From Aquanectria penicillioides (Eukaryota; Ascomycota; Sordariomycetes; Hypocreales; Nectriaceae): 64,000 bases of DNA. Positions within the stretch are counted from its first letter, which is position 1. Each line of letters opens with the position of its first letter. Shown here piece by piece: positions 22,526 through 33,617 of this stretch. The notes beneath the pieces are model-generated. The model was not told the origin of the DNA. It ran no database searches and was given only the letters and a program-made list of their open reading frames with translations. The stretch spans positions 2,609,001 through 2,673,000 of the forward strand of contig PYIU01000005.1 of NCBI GenBank assembly GCA_003415625.1, written 5' to 3'. The position numbers and the translations under genes are program-made.

Positions 22526-24283
22526 TGAGCGATGAAGGGAGGGCTTTTTGGTGTTTCATCGTGATTGTTAGGAGTGTGGAAGTGTGACCTGGTTGTGTGT
22601 GGGTGAGAGGGGATTGGATCACCATCCTGGATTCCCTGTGTGCCTACTTCCCAACCTTCATCTCGCATTGAGAATTAGCGTGTTAGCAGTAGACACGAAG
22701 CTTAGAAGAACGGATTAGGGAACCCGACAGGTTAAAGGCGTTCCAGGAGTACGTAGTATGGATTATGACACATCAGGGAATTGAAGTCTGTGGGGGGTTA
22801 CTTTTCTTTTTCTTTTTCTTTTTCTTGACATGGGGAGTACATTGGCTGAACGAGCAGAATATTAGCTGCGTCTAGACCGAATACCCCATAGCCTTGATTA
22901 AATCAAATCAAATTGACACACAGAAGCATGAGACACCATGTTGTCTCGTATCAACTAATTGTTCAATGCGGTTGCCATTATCCAGCATTTTGTCTAAGAT
23001 AAGTTAAAAATCAAACGTCCCTCCACTCACATATACATATACCTATGCGTGTGAAATTTTGTGCAAATAAGTCTTTGGAAAAAATTGGATTTTTGAGAGA
23101 CAAGGTTTTGAGAGATTAGCATGTAGTCTAAATGCCCAGAGAGCAGCCAAAGACTGGTGTCATTTTGGGTAGTTGAAGAGACTGTGGCTATTGATTCTGC
23201 CAAGGCGAGCATGAAGTGAAAAGTGGCATCGGCCAATATTAAGAGATCTAGGGCGGCCAACACCAAGTTCTGACTGTGTGTTATGTGCAATGTTGCCTTC
23301 CTGCTTACGTGCAACACTCGTTGTGACACCGCAATTGTGCTGCTGGGGATGATAACAGAGGCCTGTGAACAGTTGGCTCGAGACTGATAGTGGACGGGCC
23401 GGGGCTTGTATCAGATTTGGTAATCATAGTCTTAGTGAGGTGAGAATATTCAATGGCCCCCAAGGTGTCTCATGTGATATACTTTGCGAGGTCAGGACAG
23501 TACATGGAGAGTGCCTGATATGGAATCGATTTGGCCATGGTGCATGCGTTAGTGGTGCTTCGAGACACAGTTGTGAACAATTGAAGAGAACTGAAGGGGA
23601 TGGAATTGCGTCATGTGTCACCCGTGCGCAGTTGGTGCTTGGGCCATGGCGATACTGAGGAGCGCACCAGGAAATCAACTGTGACGCGTGCAGAGGGGAT
23701 AATGAGGTACGTAGTTAAATTTATCAACCCGTTCCCTTAGCTATAATTGCTCTTTGGGCCCAATCAATGGATCAATGAAGGCATCTTCCGCATGGGTCGA
23801 AGGGAGTTTGGATGTGTCGAGAACTACGAGCCCTTGGAAGGAACCCTGCCATTTAGATATCTAGGTTGCAGGGTGAGCAGGAGCAGAAGGCCCGAAGGAC
23901 AAATATCCCGTCGCATAAGTCATGTGTCTATAGCTGCTCTGCGAAAGCGCGATGACGCCACGGAATTTGCCCTGCCTAACCAAGCACGGTGTTGCCGGTG
24001 CGGGCGCGTCAACTCACACTGAACGCCCCCAAACTTGTCCACTGTGGGTCACGGAGGCCTGAGGTGGGCACGCTTAAGAACTGGTACTGGCAACTAACTT
24101 GTGACCACATCCAACAGAGGGGGGTCCAAGGCTTCACACACAAGGCTACTCTTCGTCTCCAGCATTCCCCATCACCACGTCTTCAGCCATTATTTCTTGC
24201 GCCTCGCGCGCTAGTCCTGATAACTACAACCGCTTGCATTGCGCCTCCTGTGTCTCGCGGATAATGGGAGAGAGCTGCCTGTC
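22526..24283. other. Intergenic region upstream of VAC14
   Basis: Contains a (TTTTTC)n tract at 22801-22826 and otherwise mixed-composition DNA. No frame shows a recognisable protein. The last 150 bp is C/T-rich and is probably the VAC14 leader. Confidence 0.5.
22801..22826 (+). repeat. (CTTTTT)n pyrimidine microsatellite
   Basis: About four hexanucleotide units in non-coding DNA. Confidence 0.7.
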
Positions 24284-27200
24284 ATGGACACCAGTATCCA
24301 GCGGGCACTCAACGACAAGCTCTACGACAAGCGCAAGGTTGGCGCTCTTGAGTATGCCTCGTCCTTTTCTTTTTGCCTCCCCTTCTAGCCCCAGCAAATC
24401 GGTGTCTATATTTCTCCTCCCAAATCTGTGGGGGAAGGGCCGTTGCTTATCTACTTCGTCTCCTGGCTGTAGCCTGGGTTGTCGAAACACATCTCAAAGC
24501 CTGCTTTCTGACAAACCCCACCTGCAGGCTCGAGCGCGTCATTCGCGAACTAGTCAGCATAAAGGACTACCAACGTGTCCACGACATACTTGAGCAGCTG
24601 TGTAATGAGTACGCATACGCTGTTCATCAACCTCATGCTAGGAATGGCGGTTTGATCGGGTTGGCTGCTGCCGCCATTGCCTTGGGCTCTGTATGTTGCT
24701 CTTCAAGCACTAGTCCTTCGCAGAGTCGAAGAGTCTCTCTAGAAGCTGGTTTATCTGCGCTCGCCTTCTGGCTGTGTGCATACTAACATAGTCGCGGCAC
24801 TCTAGGAGCTACCTCGTTATTTGGCCAAGATCGTTCCTCCCGTCTTAGCCTGCTTCACAGACCAAGATGCTAGGGTGAGATACTATGCCTGCGAGGCAAT
24901 GTACAATATCGCCAAGGTCGCCAAGGGAGAGATCCTCGTATACTTTAATAGCATATTCGACCAACTCTGCAAGGCAAGTCCCCGCATAGACTTGTATCTA
25001 TGATGCTCTCGCCTTTTCCAGAAATTAACATCGCCTAGCTTGGTGCCGATTCAGAGCTGTCGGTGAAGAACGGGGCAGAGCTCCTAGATCGTCTCATCAA
25101 GGACATTGTATCTGAGTCTGCTGCCTCTTACATCTCTATCCTCGAGGCTCCACCTGAGTTTGACGGCGACGATAAAGTCTCATTGGAGGACCATCCTCAC
25201 TTACCCACTGCTTTTTCCCTTCCTCGATTCATTCCCCTCCTCAAGGAACGAATATGGGTCATCAACCCCTTCACCCGCCAGTTTCTCGTCGGTTGGATCA
25301 CTCTTCTAGACTCTATTCCTGATCTGGAGCTTGTCACGCACTTGCCTGACTTCCTTGGTGGTCTCTTAAAATTTCTTTCAGACCAAAACGCTGATGTGCG
25401 AGCCGCTACGCAAAATTGCTTGGATAAGTTCCTGAATGAGATCAAGCGTATATCTCGTATCAAGAAAGGAATACTAGAGAGTCGGAGGTCGAAGGAAGGA
25501 GCCAAGCGCAAACGACAAGACTCTGTGGACAGCGATTCCTTAAATCCTGAATTGGAAGAGGGCGATGAGCTTGATTCAGAGGCTGCGAATGAGGAAGATG
25601 ATGAAAGCAGTGAGGAAGACTGGATACCCGGCCAAGATGTCGAGATAAACTACAAGGAAGTTCTTGAAATTCTAACTGCGACTTTAGACTCTCCTCTAGG
25701 TACGTTTCTATCATGCCCGGCGTATTCGCGAGGTTCCCATTGACACTACCTAGAAGAAGACTGCCTGCTAGAGTCTCTGAGGTGGATAGTTGAGTTCCTC
25801 GACATTTGCCCAGAGGAAGTGTTGCCCTTCACGCCAAAGATTCTTGCCCGTATGCTCCCAGCCATGGCCAGTACCAAGGAGACAATCCACCAGGCTGCGA
25901 CTCGCGTTAACACATGTTTGATGGATTATGTTGTGTCTCTGTCTGATGACTCTGAACTGAGCCGGCCACAACCCTCCCACCCACCTCATTTTTCGACATC
26001 CCGACTGCCTGTTCCGGGAGACAAACATGATGGTACTAACAGCAACAGGGTTTCGCTTTCAAGCTCAAGGGATCTCGATGTTCGGAGTCCTACCCCTGGG
26101 CAAAATCGCTCCATCTCGACTCCCACAAGTATTCCAACCACTCAGACGCAGAGTGATCTAGATTACGCTGCTGCTGTCAACTCGTTGACTTTATTGTTCC
26201 TAAACGATCACGAAGCAACGCGTGTTGCAGCGCTGACCTGGCTAATCATGCTGCACAGGAAAGCGCCAAGAAAAGTGCTTGCATTCAATGACGGCACGTT
26301 TCCCGCCTTGCTCAAGACGCTGTCTGACCCTTCAGACGCCGTGGTTACTAAGGACCTGCAGCTCTTGTCTCAAATATCGCGGAATTCGGAGGATGATTAT
26401 TTTGCCAACTTTATGGTGAATCTTCTACAACTCTTCTCAACGGATCGAAAACTTCTAGAGACTCGAGGAAATCTCATTATCCGACAGCTTTGCCTCAGCC
26501 TCAGCCCCGAAAGAATTTACCGAACACTGGCTGAATGTATCGAGAAAGAAGAGGATGTCGAATTCGCAAGCATCATGGTTCAAAATCTCAACAATAACCT
26601 TATCACGGCGCCACAGCTTGCAGATGTTCGAAAGAGGCTGCGTAACCTTGAGACAAAGGTGGGCACGCATTCTTGTGATCGAGATGCCGAAAACTAATCA
26701 ATTGTTTAGGATGGTCAAACATTATTTGTGGCACTGTTCAGATCTTGGTGCTATAATGCTGTCGCCACCTTTTCCCTTTGCCTCCTGGCACAGGCTTACG
26801 AACAAGCATATAACTTGTTGCAGATATTGTCGGTTAATTAGAATCATCGCCAGCATCACAGCGATAGCTAACGATTGCTTAGTGGAGAACTAGACATGAC
26901 CGTGAACATGCTAATTCAGGTCGATAAACTTGTGCAGCTAATTGAATCGCCCGTTTTCACGTGTAAGCTAGAATATCATGCCTTCTCTGGCCGGAGCGAC
27001 TTTGTTGTGCTGACAGTAAAACGACAGATCTACGTCTCCAACTGCTGGAGCCCGAAAAGTACCCGTACCTGTACAAGTGCATGTACGGAATCTTAATGCT
27101 ACTACCACAGTCGTCGGCATTTGCGGCACTAAAGAACCGACTCAACAGTGTCAGCTCAATTGGGTACTTGCATGCTACACCGAGAACGTAGGTGCCCAGT

Positions 27201-27639
27201 CCAGTACCACCATGACTTGAATTCAACCCACAACAACCCTCTGTCTCCGCGCTTATATTGTTAACTATGAGACAGGGCTACATCAACTACGAGCAGTTCT
27301 AATTATGACAGACCAAACAGACTTAAAGGTCGAGAAGATGGCAATATCCGGTGGGTGGAGCTCCTAGAGAAGTTCCGAAATGTTCAAGAGCGGGCCCGTC
27401 GAGCGCAACGGCAAAACGTGGACGGAGAAGATGTGCCGTCGATGGGAATAAGTGAACTTCGCATAGGAGACGCGTCGACCGATCCCAAGAGCAATAATGC
27501 AAGAAATTCAGCCTTAATGGTACCAACACCACAGAAAGAGCCTGCACCAGCGCCGCCGGTACCGGCCAAAAGAACTGGGCTTGGGAGACAGTTCGGGAGA
27601 CTTGGTGGCGCAGTGGCGGGCAAGAATCGGCGCAACTAA
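24284..27639 (+). CDS. VAC14: VAC14, scaffold of the Fab1/PIKfyve lipid kinase complex
   Basis: HEAT-repeat scaffold on vacuole/endosome membranes that binds Fab1 and Fig4 to control PI(3,5)P2. Nine exons: 24284-24351, 24528-24690, 24806-24973, 25039-25699, 25754-26658, 26710-26828, 26883-26962, 27028-27187 and 27276-27639, 2688 nt, 895 residues. Hallmarks are [52 protein letters not shown], and the Vac14/Fig4-binding C-terminal region with [20 protein letters not shown] and [18 protein letters not shown]. An acidic linker sits at about 350-390. Intron 3 (24974-25038) uses a GC donor (AAG|GCAAGT). Intron 6 has a weak donor (GTCGGT, 26829), chosen because it restores QIFGELDM. The tail [14 protein letters not shown] is typical. 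Confidence 0.92.
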
Positions 27640-27783
27640 CGGATGACGACGTGGCGAAATTGAAGGGTATTGCTTTTTGTCGACTCTACTTTTCCTGCCG
27701 GAAAGGAAACGCAGCGTTCCTCGCTCAGTATTTGAGACGGCAGATGTCTTGTATCTAGTAATAGACGAGCAAATTTACCATGC

Positions 27784-28737
27784 TCATCCTCGTCGTTTGA
27801 CAGGACTCTCTCGTTCAACCAAGCCTTCGAAGACAGCGTCGCGTTGTGATGTGGCATTACGCAGTTGGCCGCGAAGTGTCTCCAACTCGGAACGGGCCAT
27901 ATCCGGGTTGCTAGGTAAACCATGGAAGGAAGCCATTTGGAGATCAAGCTCTTTCTTCTGAGCAAGGATGGCGAGGAATTCATCTTCATCGCGCGTGATA
28001 TCTGTTGTGGTGGGGTGAGATGACTCGATCGAAACGGCGAGGGCAGTTACTCGTTCTTGAAGTTCGGGCAGCTTGGTAAACAAGGTTTTGATTTTGCGCT
28101 GCATTTCGATGTTTTGTTTTGCAAGGGACGCTGGAGGCCTATAATCATCTATTTGAACCTGGTGAAGAAGGTTGTTGATCTCGGCCGTCTCCCGTTCGAG
28201 GTGGCGGCAAAGTATGTCGACAGCGGCCTTCATTTGCTCGGTTTCCTGGATGCCCGCCTGGAGGTCAACAATATGCCGGCCGAGAGCCTCGGGCTCAGGG
28301 TAGGCAATCCCGAGCTGTAGTGACATACTCGCCAATGCATCCAGGGCAGTGTGGCCTTCGGGGGGTAGATTGTGGTGAATGGCATGGAGCAACCCCTCCC
28401 TTATCGGACCTCCCTGGTTGTGGAGATTTTCATGCCTACCGCCGGACTGATGTTGCGGTTGAGATCGCTCAAAGGTGAGCTCGTGGAGAGCAGTGGCCTC
28501 GGACTGGGCTAGGAGACTACGCTCCTCATCGGCGGCTTCATTTAGGGATGCCAAGGCGAGAAGAGCCTTGAGGGTGTCCTGGTTACGTTCAAAAACAGGT
28601 ACGGTTCGAGGGTGAAACTTTGCTGCGAGCCAAGAGTCGACGAAAGACCAGTCGCGAGCCGTAGAGGCGGCGATGCGGGCGACAGAGGGGGAGAAGATTG
28701 CAGAGTCTTGAGAGAGATGACGATGGTGATGAGCCAT
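27784..28737 (-). CDS. Coiled-coil protein, likely HAUS1-like augmin subunit
   Basis: Single exon, 317 residues, mostly helical with long coiled-coil stretches (about 150-315). The start MAHHHRHLSQDSAIFSPSVARIAA, then DWSFVDSWLAAKFHPRTVPVFERN and LKALLALASLNEAADEER, plus a C-terminal LDLQMASFHGLPSNPDMAR, resemble fungal HAUS augmin-like complex subunit 1. Augmin binds gamma-tubulin complexes to existing microtubules to branch new ones. The assignment rests on overall pattern and remembered family features, so it is moderate. The gene is convergent with VAC14 (144 bp between stops) and divergent from the TPR-DnaJ gene. Confidence 0.6.
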   Translation of the reverse strand: MAHHHRHLSQDSAIFSPSVARIAASTARDWSFVDSWLAAKFHPRTVPVFERNQDTLKALLALASLNEAADEERSLLAQSEATALHELTFERSQPQHQSGGRHENLHNQGGPIREGLLHAIHHNLPPEGHTALDALASMSLQLGIAYPEPEALGRHIVDLQAGIQETEQMKAAVDILCRHLERETAEINNLLHQVQIDDYRPPASLAKQNIEMQRKIKTLFTKLPELQERVTALAVSIESSHPTTTDITRDEDEFLAILAQKKELDLQMASFHGLPSNPDMARSELETLRGQLRNATSQRDAVFEGLVERESPVKRRG

Positions 28738-29658
28738 GGATCCCGTGGTGTGGCGCGAACCCTAAGACGAGAGCTAGTGCTATCGGATGGAACTATCACG
28801 AAGACTTGAAAGGCCGGCGAATCGCAGCCGTCGTGGATAAGGGCTTGTTGGTGGAAGGAAGCAATAGCCCGCCTACGCAGATAGGAAAAAGAAGGCATCA
28901 CTGCTTGGCTTACGGAGTAGGCTAGACATGCACTGTACTGTAGCTTGTCGGAGCGTCCACTGGCTAGGTCCCTAATTGGAGCGCAAGCCCCGCAAAGTTT
29001 GTAGCGCCCGCCGCTAAGGATAGAAAATGACTAGAGGCACCCAGGGACCTACCTACCTACCTAGGTAGGTAGGCACCTGGGTACTTGTGCTGTGTCACCA
29101 CGTGCTCAGCTCGACGGCGGAGCAGATATGGCAGTACCTGGGGCCCGTACAAATCTTGGTGAGCAGCAAGGTTCCGAGCTGACACGACAGGGGCCAGAAA
29201 GGACAACGTGTGTTCCTACTGGTTGTCCCGCCATGTCGCAGCCCATGGCGGGATGGGTTATGGTGGTAGTGGATTGTGGATTGCGAATTGTAGCCTTTCC
29301 CTCCGAGATCGAGGTTTCGCTGTCCTCTAAGCCACAGCAGTATTTCATTGCTTTCATTCCTTGTTGCTCCTAGCATCGTGACCGTCCCTGTGCCCTGCGT
29401 CTTGTACCTTGTGCCCTGGCGTCTTCTTTGTGTATGCTGTCTTGGTTTGTGATGCATTCCTCCTCCTCCTCTTCCTCCTCTTCTTTTGCTACTACTATTT
29501 CTTCCTCCTCAATGTACTTGTGTTGCACCGTCCTCGTCTGTAGTGATCAAACTACCCGTTCGTCCCTCTAAACGCCAGATTTACCATCGCGGTCCTCGTC
29601 ATCTTCAAGATCATCTGCCGCGTCTCCGTGTATTCTGCACCCCTTTGCGCAAGAGGCC
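28738..29658. other. Divergent promoter region, augmin-like gene / TPR-DnaJ gene
   Basis: 921 bp. Holds a palindromic ACCT/AGGT repeat at 29047-29073 and a CCTCCTCTT-rich leader (29458-29510) just upstream of the TPR-DnaJ ATG. No coding signal. Confidence 0.5.
29047..29073. repeat. Palindromic (ACCT)n-(AGGT)n repeat centred on CCTAGG
   Basis: ACCT repeated about four times, then AGGT-type units, symmetric about CCTAGG at 29060-29065. It could fold as a hairpin. Related CCTAGGTAGG strings recur in other intergenic parts of the window. Confidence 0.75.
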
Positions 29659-31279
29659 ATGCATCTCAATCTGTCGAGGTTGGCACTGGCTGCCACAACG
29701 CTCTTGGCATCCGCCCATGCCCTCGAGCCCAAAGATGTCCCATCCGATCTACCCGTTTCCTCGCTCTTGACGTCGGCGCAATCGCATTTGTCCCGCGGCG
29801 AGACCAGCGAGGCCCTGGTCTACTACGATGCTGCCATCGCTCGCGATCCCTCAAACTACTTGACCCTGTTCAAGCGCGCTACGACTTACCTCTCGCTCGG
29901 CCGAACCACCCAAGCCACCAATGATTTCAACAAAGTCCTCAGTCTCAAGCCTAACTTTGAAGGCGCCCATCTCCAGTTGGCCAAGATCAAGGCTCGTGTC
30001 GCCGACTGGGACGCCGCCAAGGCTCAGTACCAAGCTGGTAGCCGTGGCTCTGACTCTCAAGAGATGCGTGAACTCGAAGAAGCCAAACTTGCTGCCACGC
30101 TGGCCTCAATGGCTGAGCGGAGCGAGAAGTGGGATGAGTGTATAGCTCACGCCGGGACTGCTATTCTCGTTGCCAACCGATCCCCCGCACTTCGCGAGGT
30201 GCGCGCGAGGTGCCGTTTCAAACGTGGCGAGATCGAAGAGGGCATGGGTGATCTTCAACATGTCCTTCAGCTCAAGCCAGGCGACACCACTCCTCACATT
30301 CTCATTTCCGCCACGACCTTCTACGGGTTGGGCGACTTAGACAATGGCCTGGCCCAGATACGAAAGTGCCTCCACTCCGATCCAGACTCCAAGGTCTGCA
30401 AAAAGTTACACAAACAGGAGAAGGCCACTCAGAGAGCGTTCAAAAAGATACAAGGTCAACTAAGCCGTGGCCAGACCACTACGGCAGGGAGGTCGCTGAT
30501 GGGGGCCGGTGATGAGCCGGGATTATACCCCGAGCTACGAAAACAGGTCGATGAGCTCATGGAGAATGGTAGTATTCCGACAAATGCCAGGGTTCAGTTG
30601 TTGGAAGAGGTCATTGAGATGACTTGCCAGGCGTATTCAGAGGTAAGTCGTCGCCCTTGAGACCATGTGATTAGCTTTGCTAACAGTTTGCCATCAGTCC
30701 AGCCACAAAGAGGCCCCAAAGCACTGCGAGCATGCTCTCAACATTAACCCGAATTCTTTCTGGGGCCTGCTCCACCAAGGCAAGAAACAGCTAAAAGAGG
30801 AGCTATTTGAGGCTGCCATCCAATCTTTCCAGAAAGCCGCCGAGGTACGGCCTGACCTGAAAGACAAGGTTCACCCGATCATGCAGAAGGCCCAGGTCGC
30901 TCTCAAGCGCAGCAAGACAAAGGACTACTACAAAGTTCTTGATGTGCCCAGTGATGCCGACGAACGCCAGATCAAGTCGGCATATCGCAGGGCCTCGAAG
31001 CAGTACCACCCAGACAAAGCTGCTAAGCAAGGGATGTCCAAGGAAGAAGCGGAGAAGAAAATGGCAGCAGTCAATGAGGCATACGAGGTCCTGAGTGACC
31101 CTGAGTTGCGTGCTCGCTTCGACCGTGGTGACGACCCCAACTCCCAGGGAGGTGGCAACCCTTTCCAAGGCAACCCCTTCGGTGGTGCAGGCGGTCACCC
31201 CTTCATGTTCCAACAGGGCGGTCCAGGTGGTGGCCAACAATTCAAATTTCAATTTGGAGGACAGCAGTTCGGGTTTTGA
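29659..31279 (+). CDS. ER TPR-DnaJ co-chaperone (P58IPK/DNAJC3 type)
   Basis: Likely ER-lumenal co-chaperone of BiP. Two exons, 29659-30642 and 30698-31279, with a 55-nt intron, give 521 residues, close to human DNAJC3 (504). The N-terminal signal peptide is MHLNLSRLALAATTLLASAHA. TPR repeats fill about 30-390 (for example ALVYYDAAIARDPSNYLTLF and RATTYLSLGRTTQATNDFNK). The J domain (about 402-470) has the HPD motif at 432-434 (YHPDKAAK). It ends in a Gly/Phe/Gln-rich tail (GGGQQFKFQFGGQQFGF), with no KDEL/HDEL signal. Unfolded-protein-response control would be expected, but I did not identify an element. Confidence 0.9.
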
Positions 31280-32228
31280 GCAGCAAGCCCAACAATGTTT
31301 ACATATTGATCTGGGAGAAAGGATTTAAATCGTCGGGCCAGGCACAACAGGATGCTGCCCGTATAGGTGCGACTGGTGTTATGGTGTTTTCTTTGATAGC
31401 TTTACATAATCACTCGAGAATTCAAGTACCTAGATTATGTATTGAAACCATCCTCGTATTCGAAGTCACAACCAAAGTAGACCTGTCGAGCAGGGGAGCT
31501 GGCTGAACACAAAATTACAAAAAATAGAGAAAAAATATGCGAGATGGATGTACTCACAAGGAGGGCTCGTTCCCGACGGTCGATACCCGAAGTCGGCTTC
31601 GGTCGGTCTTGCATTCCCTATGACGAAATCAGAACCGGAATGTCAAGAGTAGTTGTGCCACATAAAAGATTATCTTTAATAGGGAATTCGTGGATGGTAC
31701 GGTATTTCAATCAGCTCGCTCTTCAGCACCAAGTCTGTCGGAGCCAGAGCATGTTGCTAGATATTGACATGATATTACCTACTCAAACTTATCATCACAT
31801 ACATACACCTGCCACCTCCATCGCCATCTAACCGACCCTTCCCTATACGATTTTTGGAGATTTTATATACACACGACCGTCGCGTATTTCCCATCTCAAG
31901 TCAATCGCTTCTCACTCATGGGCAAGGAGAGAAGCACTTGTGACAACCCTGCACTGTTGTGCAAGGATTTAAGCCTGAACTGGGACGCGCCGAATCGAAG
32001 AAGAAAGAGGGACCGGGGTATCGGGAATGCCGTCGTCACCGCTTGTGTCGCCCTTGTCGGTGGTGTTTTGTTTCTGTCGTATAATTCTTTTTTTTTTTCC
32101 CCTCTTTTCCACTGGTTATCTGAAATGTTCCGCTTGCGTAGGAGAGCCTCCCGCAAATATTCCCCTTTTAAAATCCCCCTAAATTGTGTCTATTTTATAT
32201 GATTGATATCGAGGTACTTCACGAAGTA
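31280..32228. other. Convergent intergenic spacer
   Basis: The 3' flanks of the TPR-DnaJ gene and mitoferrin. Contains AT-rich stretches and a T-rich block at 32086-32100. No gene recognised. Confidence 0.5.
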
Positions 32229-33617
32229 TCATTCCGTTTTATGAAATAAGCCCTTTGAAAAAAACCTAGTTAGCCAAGGCCCCGCCATCAGCATCAAAAT
32301 TAGTTCCAAGGACTTACTTAGAAAACTCGTACGCCGACCAGCAGATGGCAGTGCTGGGCATCGTTGTGACGACTCGGGGGCGGACACCTTTGAAGAAGCC
32401 TAACAGTCCGGCTCTCTGATAGAGCAGACGACAACCACCGACAAAGCTGTTGACCCTTCTCACCTCGGGATCAGAAGAGGTGCCTCGCGTTTGCAGCATG
32501 GTCTTAATGACATCCATGGGTGTAGTGAGACCGGCAGCAAAACCGCCCGCGATAGCGCCAGCCAAACAGTGTGTCAAGGGATCGTAGGTCTTATTGGGAT
32601 TCATTGTGGTGGAAATGGACTCGTAGGCAAGGAATTGGAGGGCGGTGAAAGGTACGGTCATCGACAAGGTCGTTGGATAAGAGATGTAGAAGGCACCCAG
32701 ACCTTCTGTCTTGTAGACATACTTGGCGCAGTCTACCATGGATCGATACATCTTGCTCGAATTCTGAATCTGCATACGCTGCTTGATGACTATTGGGTAA
32801 GACCTGTCAGATGCGACGAGCTCTTGAAAGTAGGTACTATCTTGACTTGAAACATACCATCAAAGGGGTTCATGAAAGCATCACTGGCAATCGTAGCGGC
32901 TGCGCCGCTGGTTGCTGAGGGATTTCACTATTAGAGAGCAGGCCGAGGGAAGGTAAAGTTTGTACGACTCACCAGCAGCGAGAGGATGGTGGACTCCAGC
33001 TTGGTTTCCACCCATGGCGTGCTTAACAGCCTCGTATGTCGCAAAGTAGACAGCATGAGCAGGGCCTAGAGCTGTATGTCAGTTATCGGGAAAGAGTGCA
33101 GTCAGGGAAGGATAGATCGAACCAGCCCCTACAATGACGCTAGACATGCCACGCCATAAGCTGAAGACACCTTCGGTCTTGGCCATCTGTAATGTATTGC
33201 GCATAACACCTGAGTAGGCAGGTGTCGTAGTGGAATTGAGTATCTGCATTCGCGTCTAGGGCCCTGGGTTAGCGTAAGGGATACTGGTGTGATCTTGGTT
33301 AGCATGTCGAACCTTAATCGCATCGATGGGATACATGACGGTATGTTCCTGTACAGCGAGAATGTAGTTAGTATTGAGCAAGCAGTCGAAGAAAAGGTGG
33401 GAGAAAGCGTACGGCTATGCCGGCGAAGGCTCCCGCTGCCATGTTCTGCAGCAGGGAAAAGTTGGGGGGAGAGATTCATAGCTAAGGGGAAAGATGTCAG
33501 CAAGAGAAGAGAATAGAAGTGACAGGATCGACAATGCTGTCCCAGGACTGTAGTCGTCGCGAAAGGCAAAGGAGCTCACTCGTAGTCCTCGACTGGCTCT
33601 GCACTTGGCTGGGCCAT
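32229..33617 (-). CDS. MRS3/4 mitoferrin-type mitochondrial iron carrier (apparent frameshift)
   Basis: Inner-membrane carrier importing iron. Exons on the minus strand: 33580-33617, 33413-33481, 33313-33348, 33123-33255, 32973-33065, 32858-32914, 32318-32789 and probably 32229-32265. Carrier signatures are YPIDAIK, NPFDVIKQRMQIQ and TPMDVIKTMLQTRG; STAICWSAYEFSK closes repeat 3. In exon 2 the run of six G (33464-33469 on +) is one short: YESLPP and NFSLLQNMAAGAFAGIA are in different frames. Allowing one base, the exons total 936 nt (311 residues). The end is uncertain. Without the last intron a TAA at 32314-32316 ends the protein at EFSK; a perfect GTAAGT donor overlaps that stop, and splicing to 32265 adds FFSKGLFHKTE, nearer the usual tail length. 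Confidence 0.85.
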
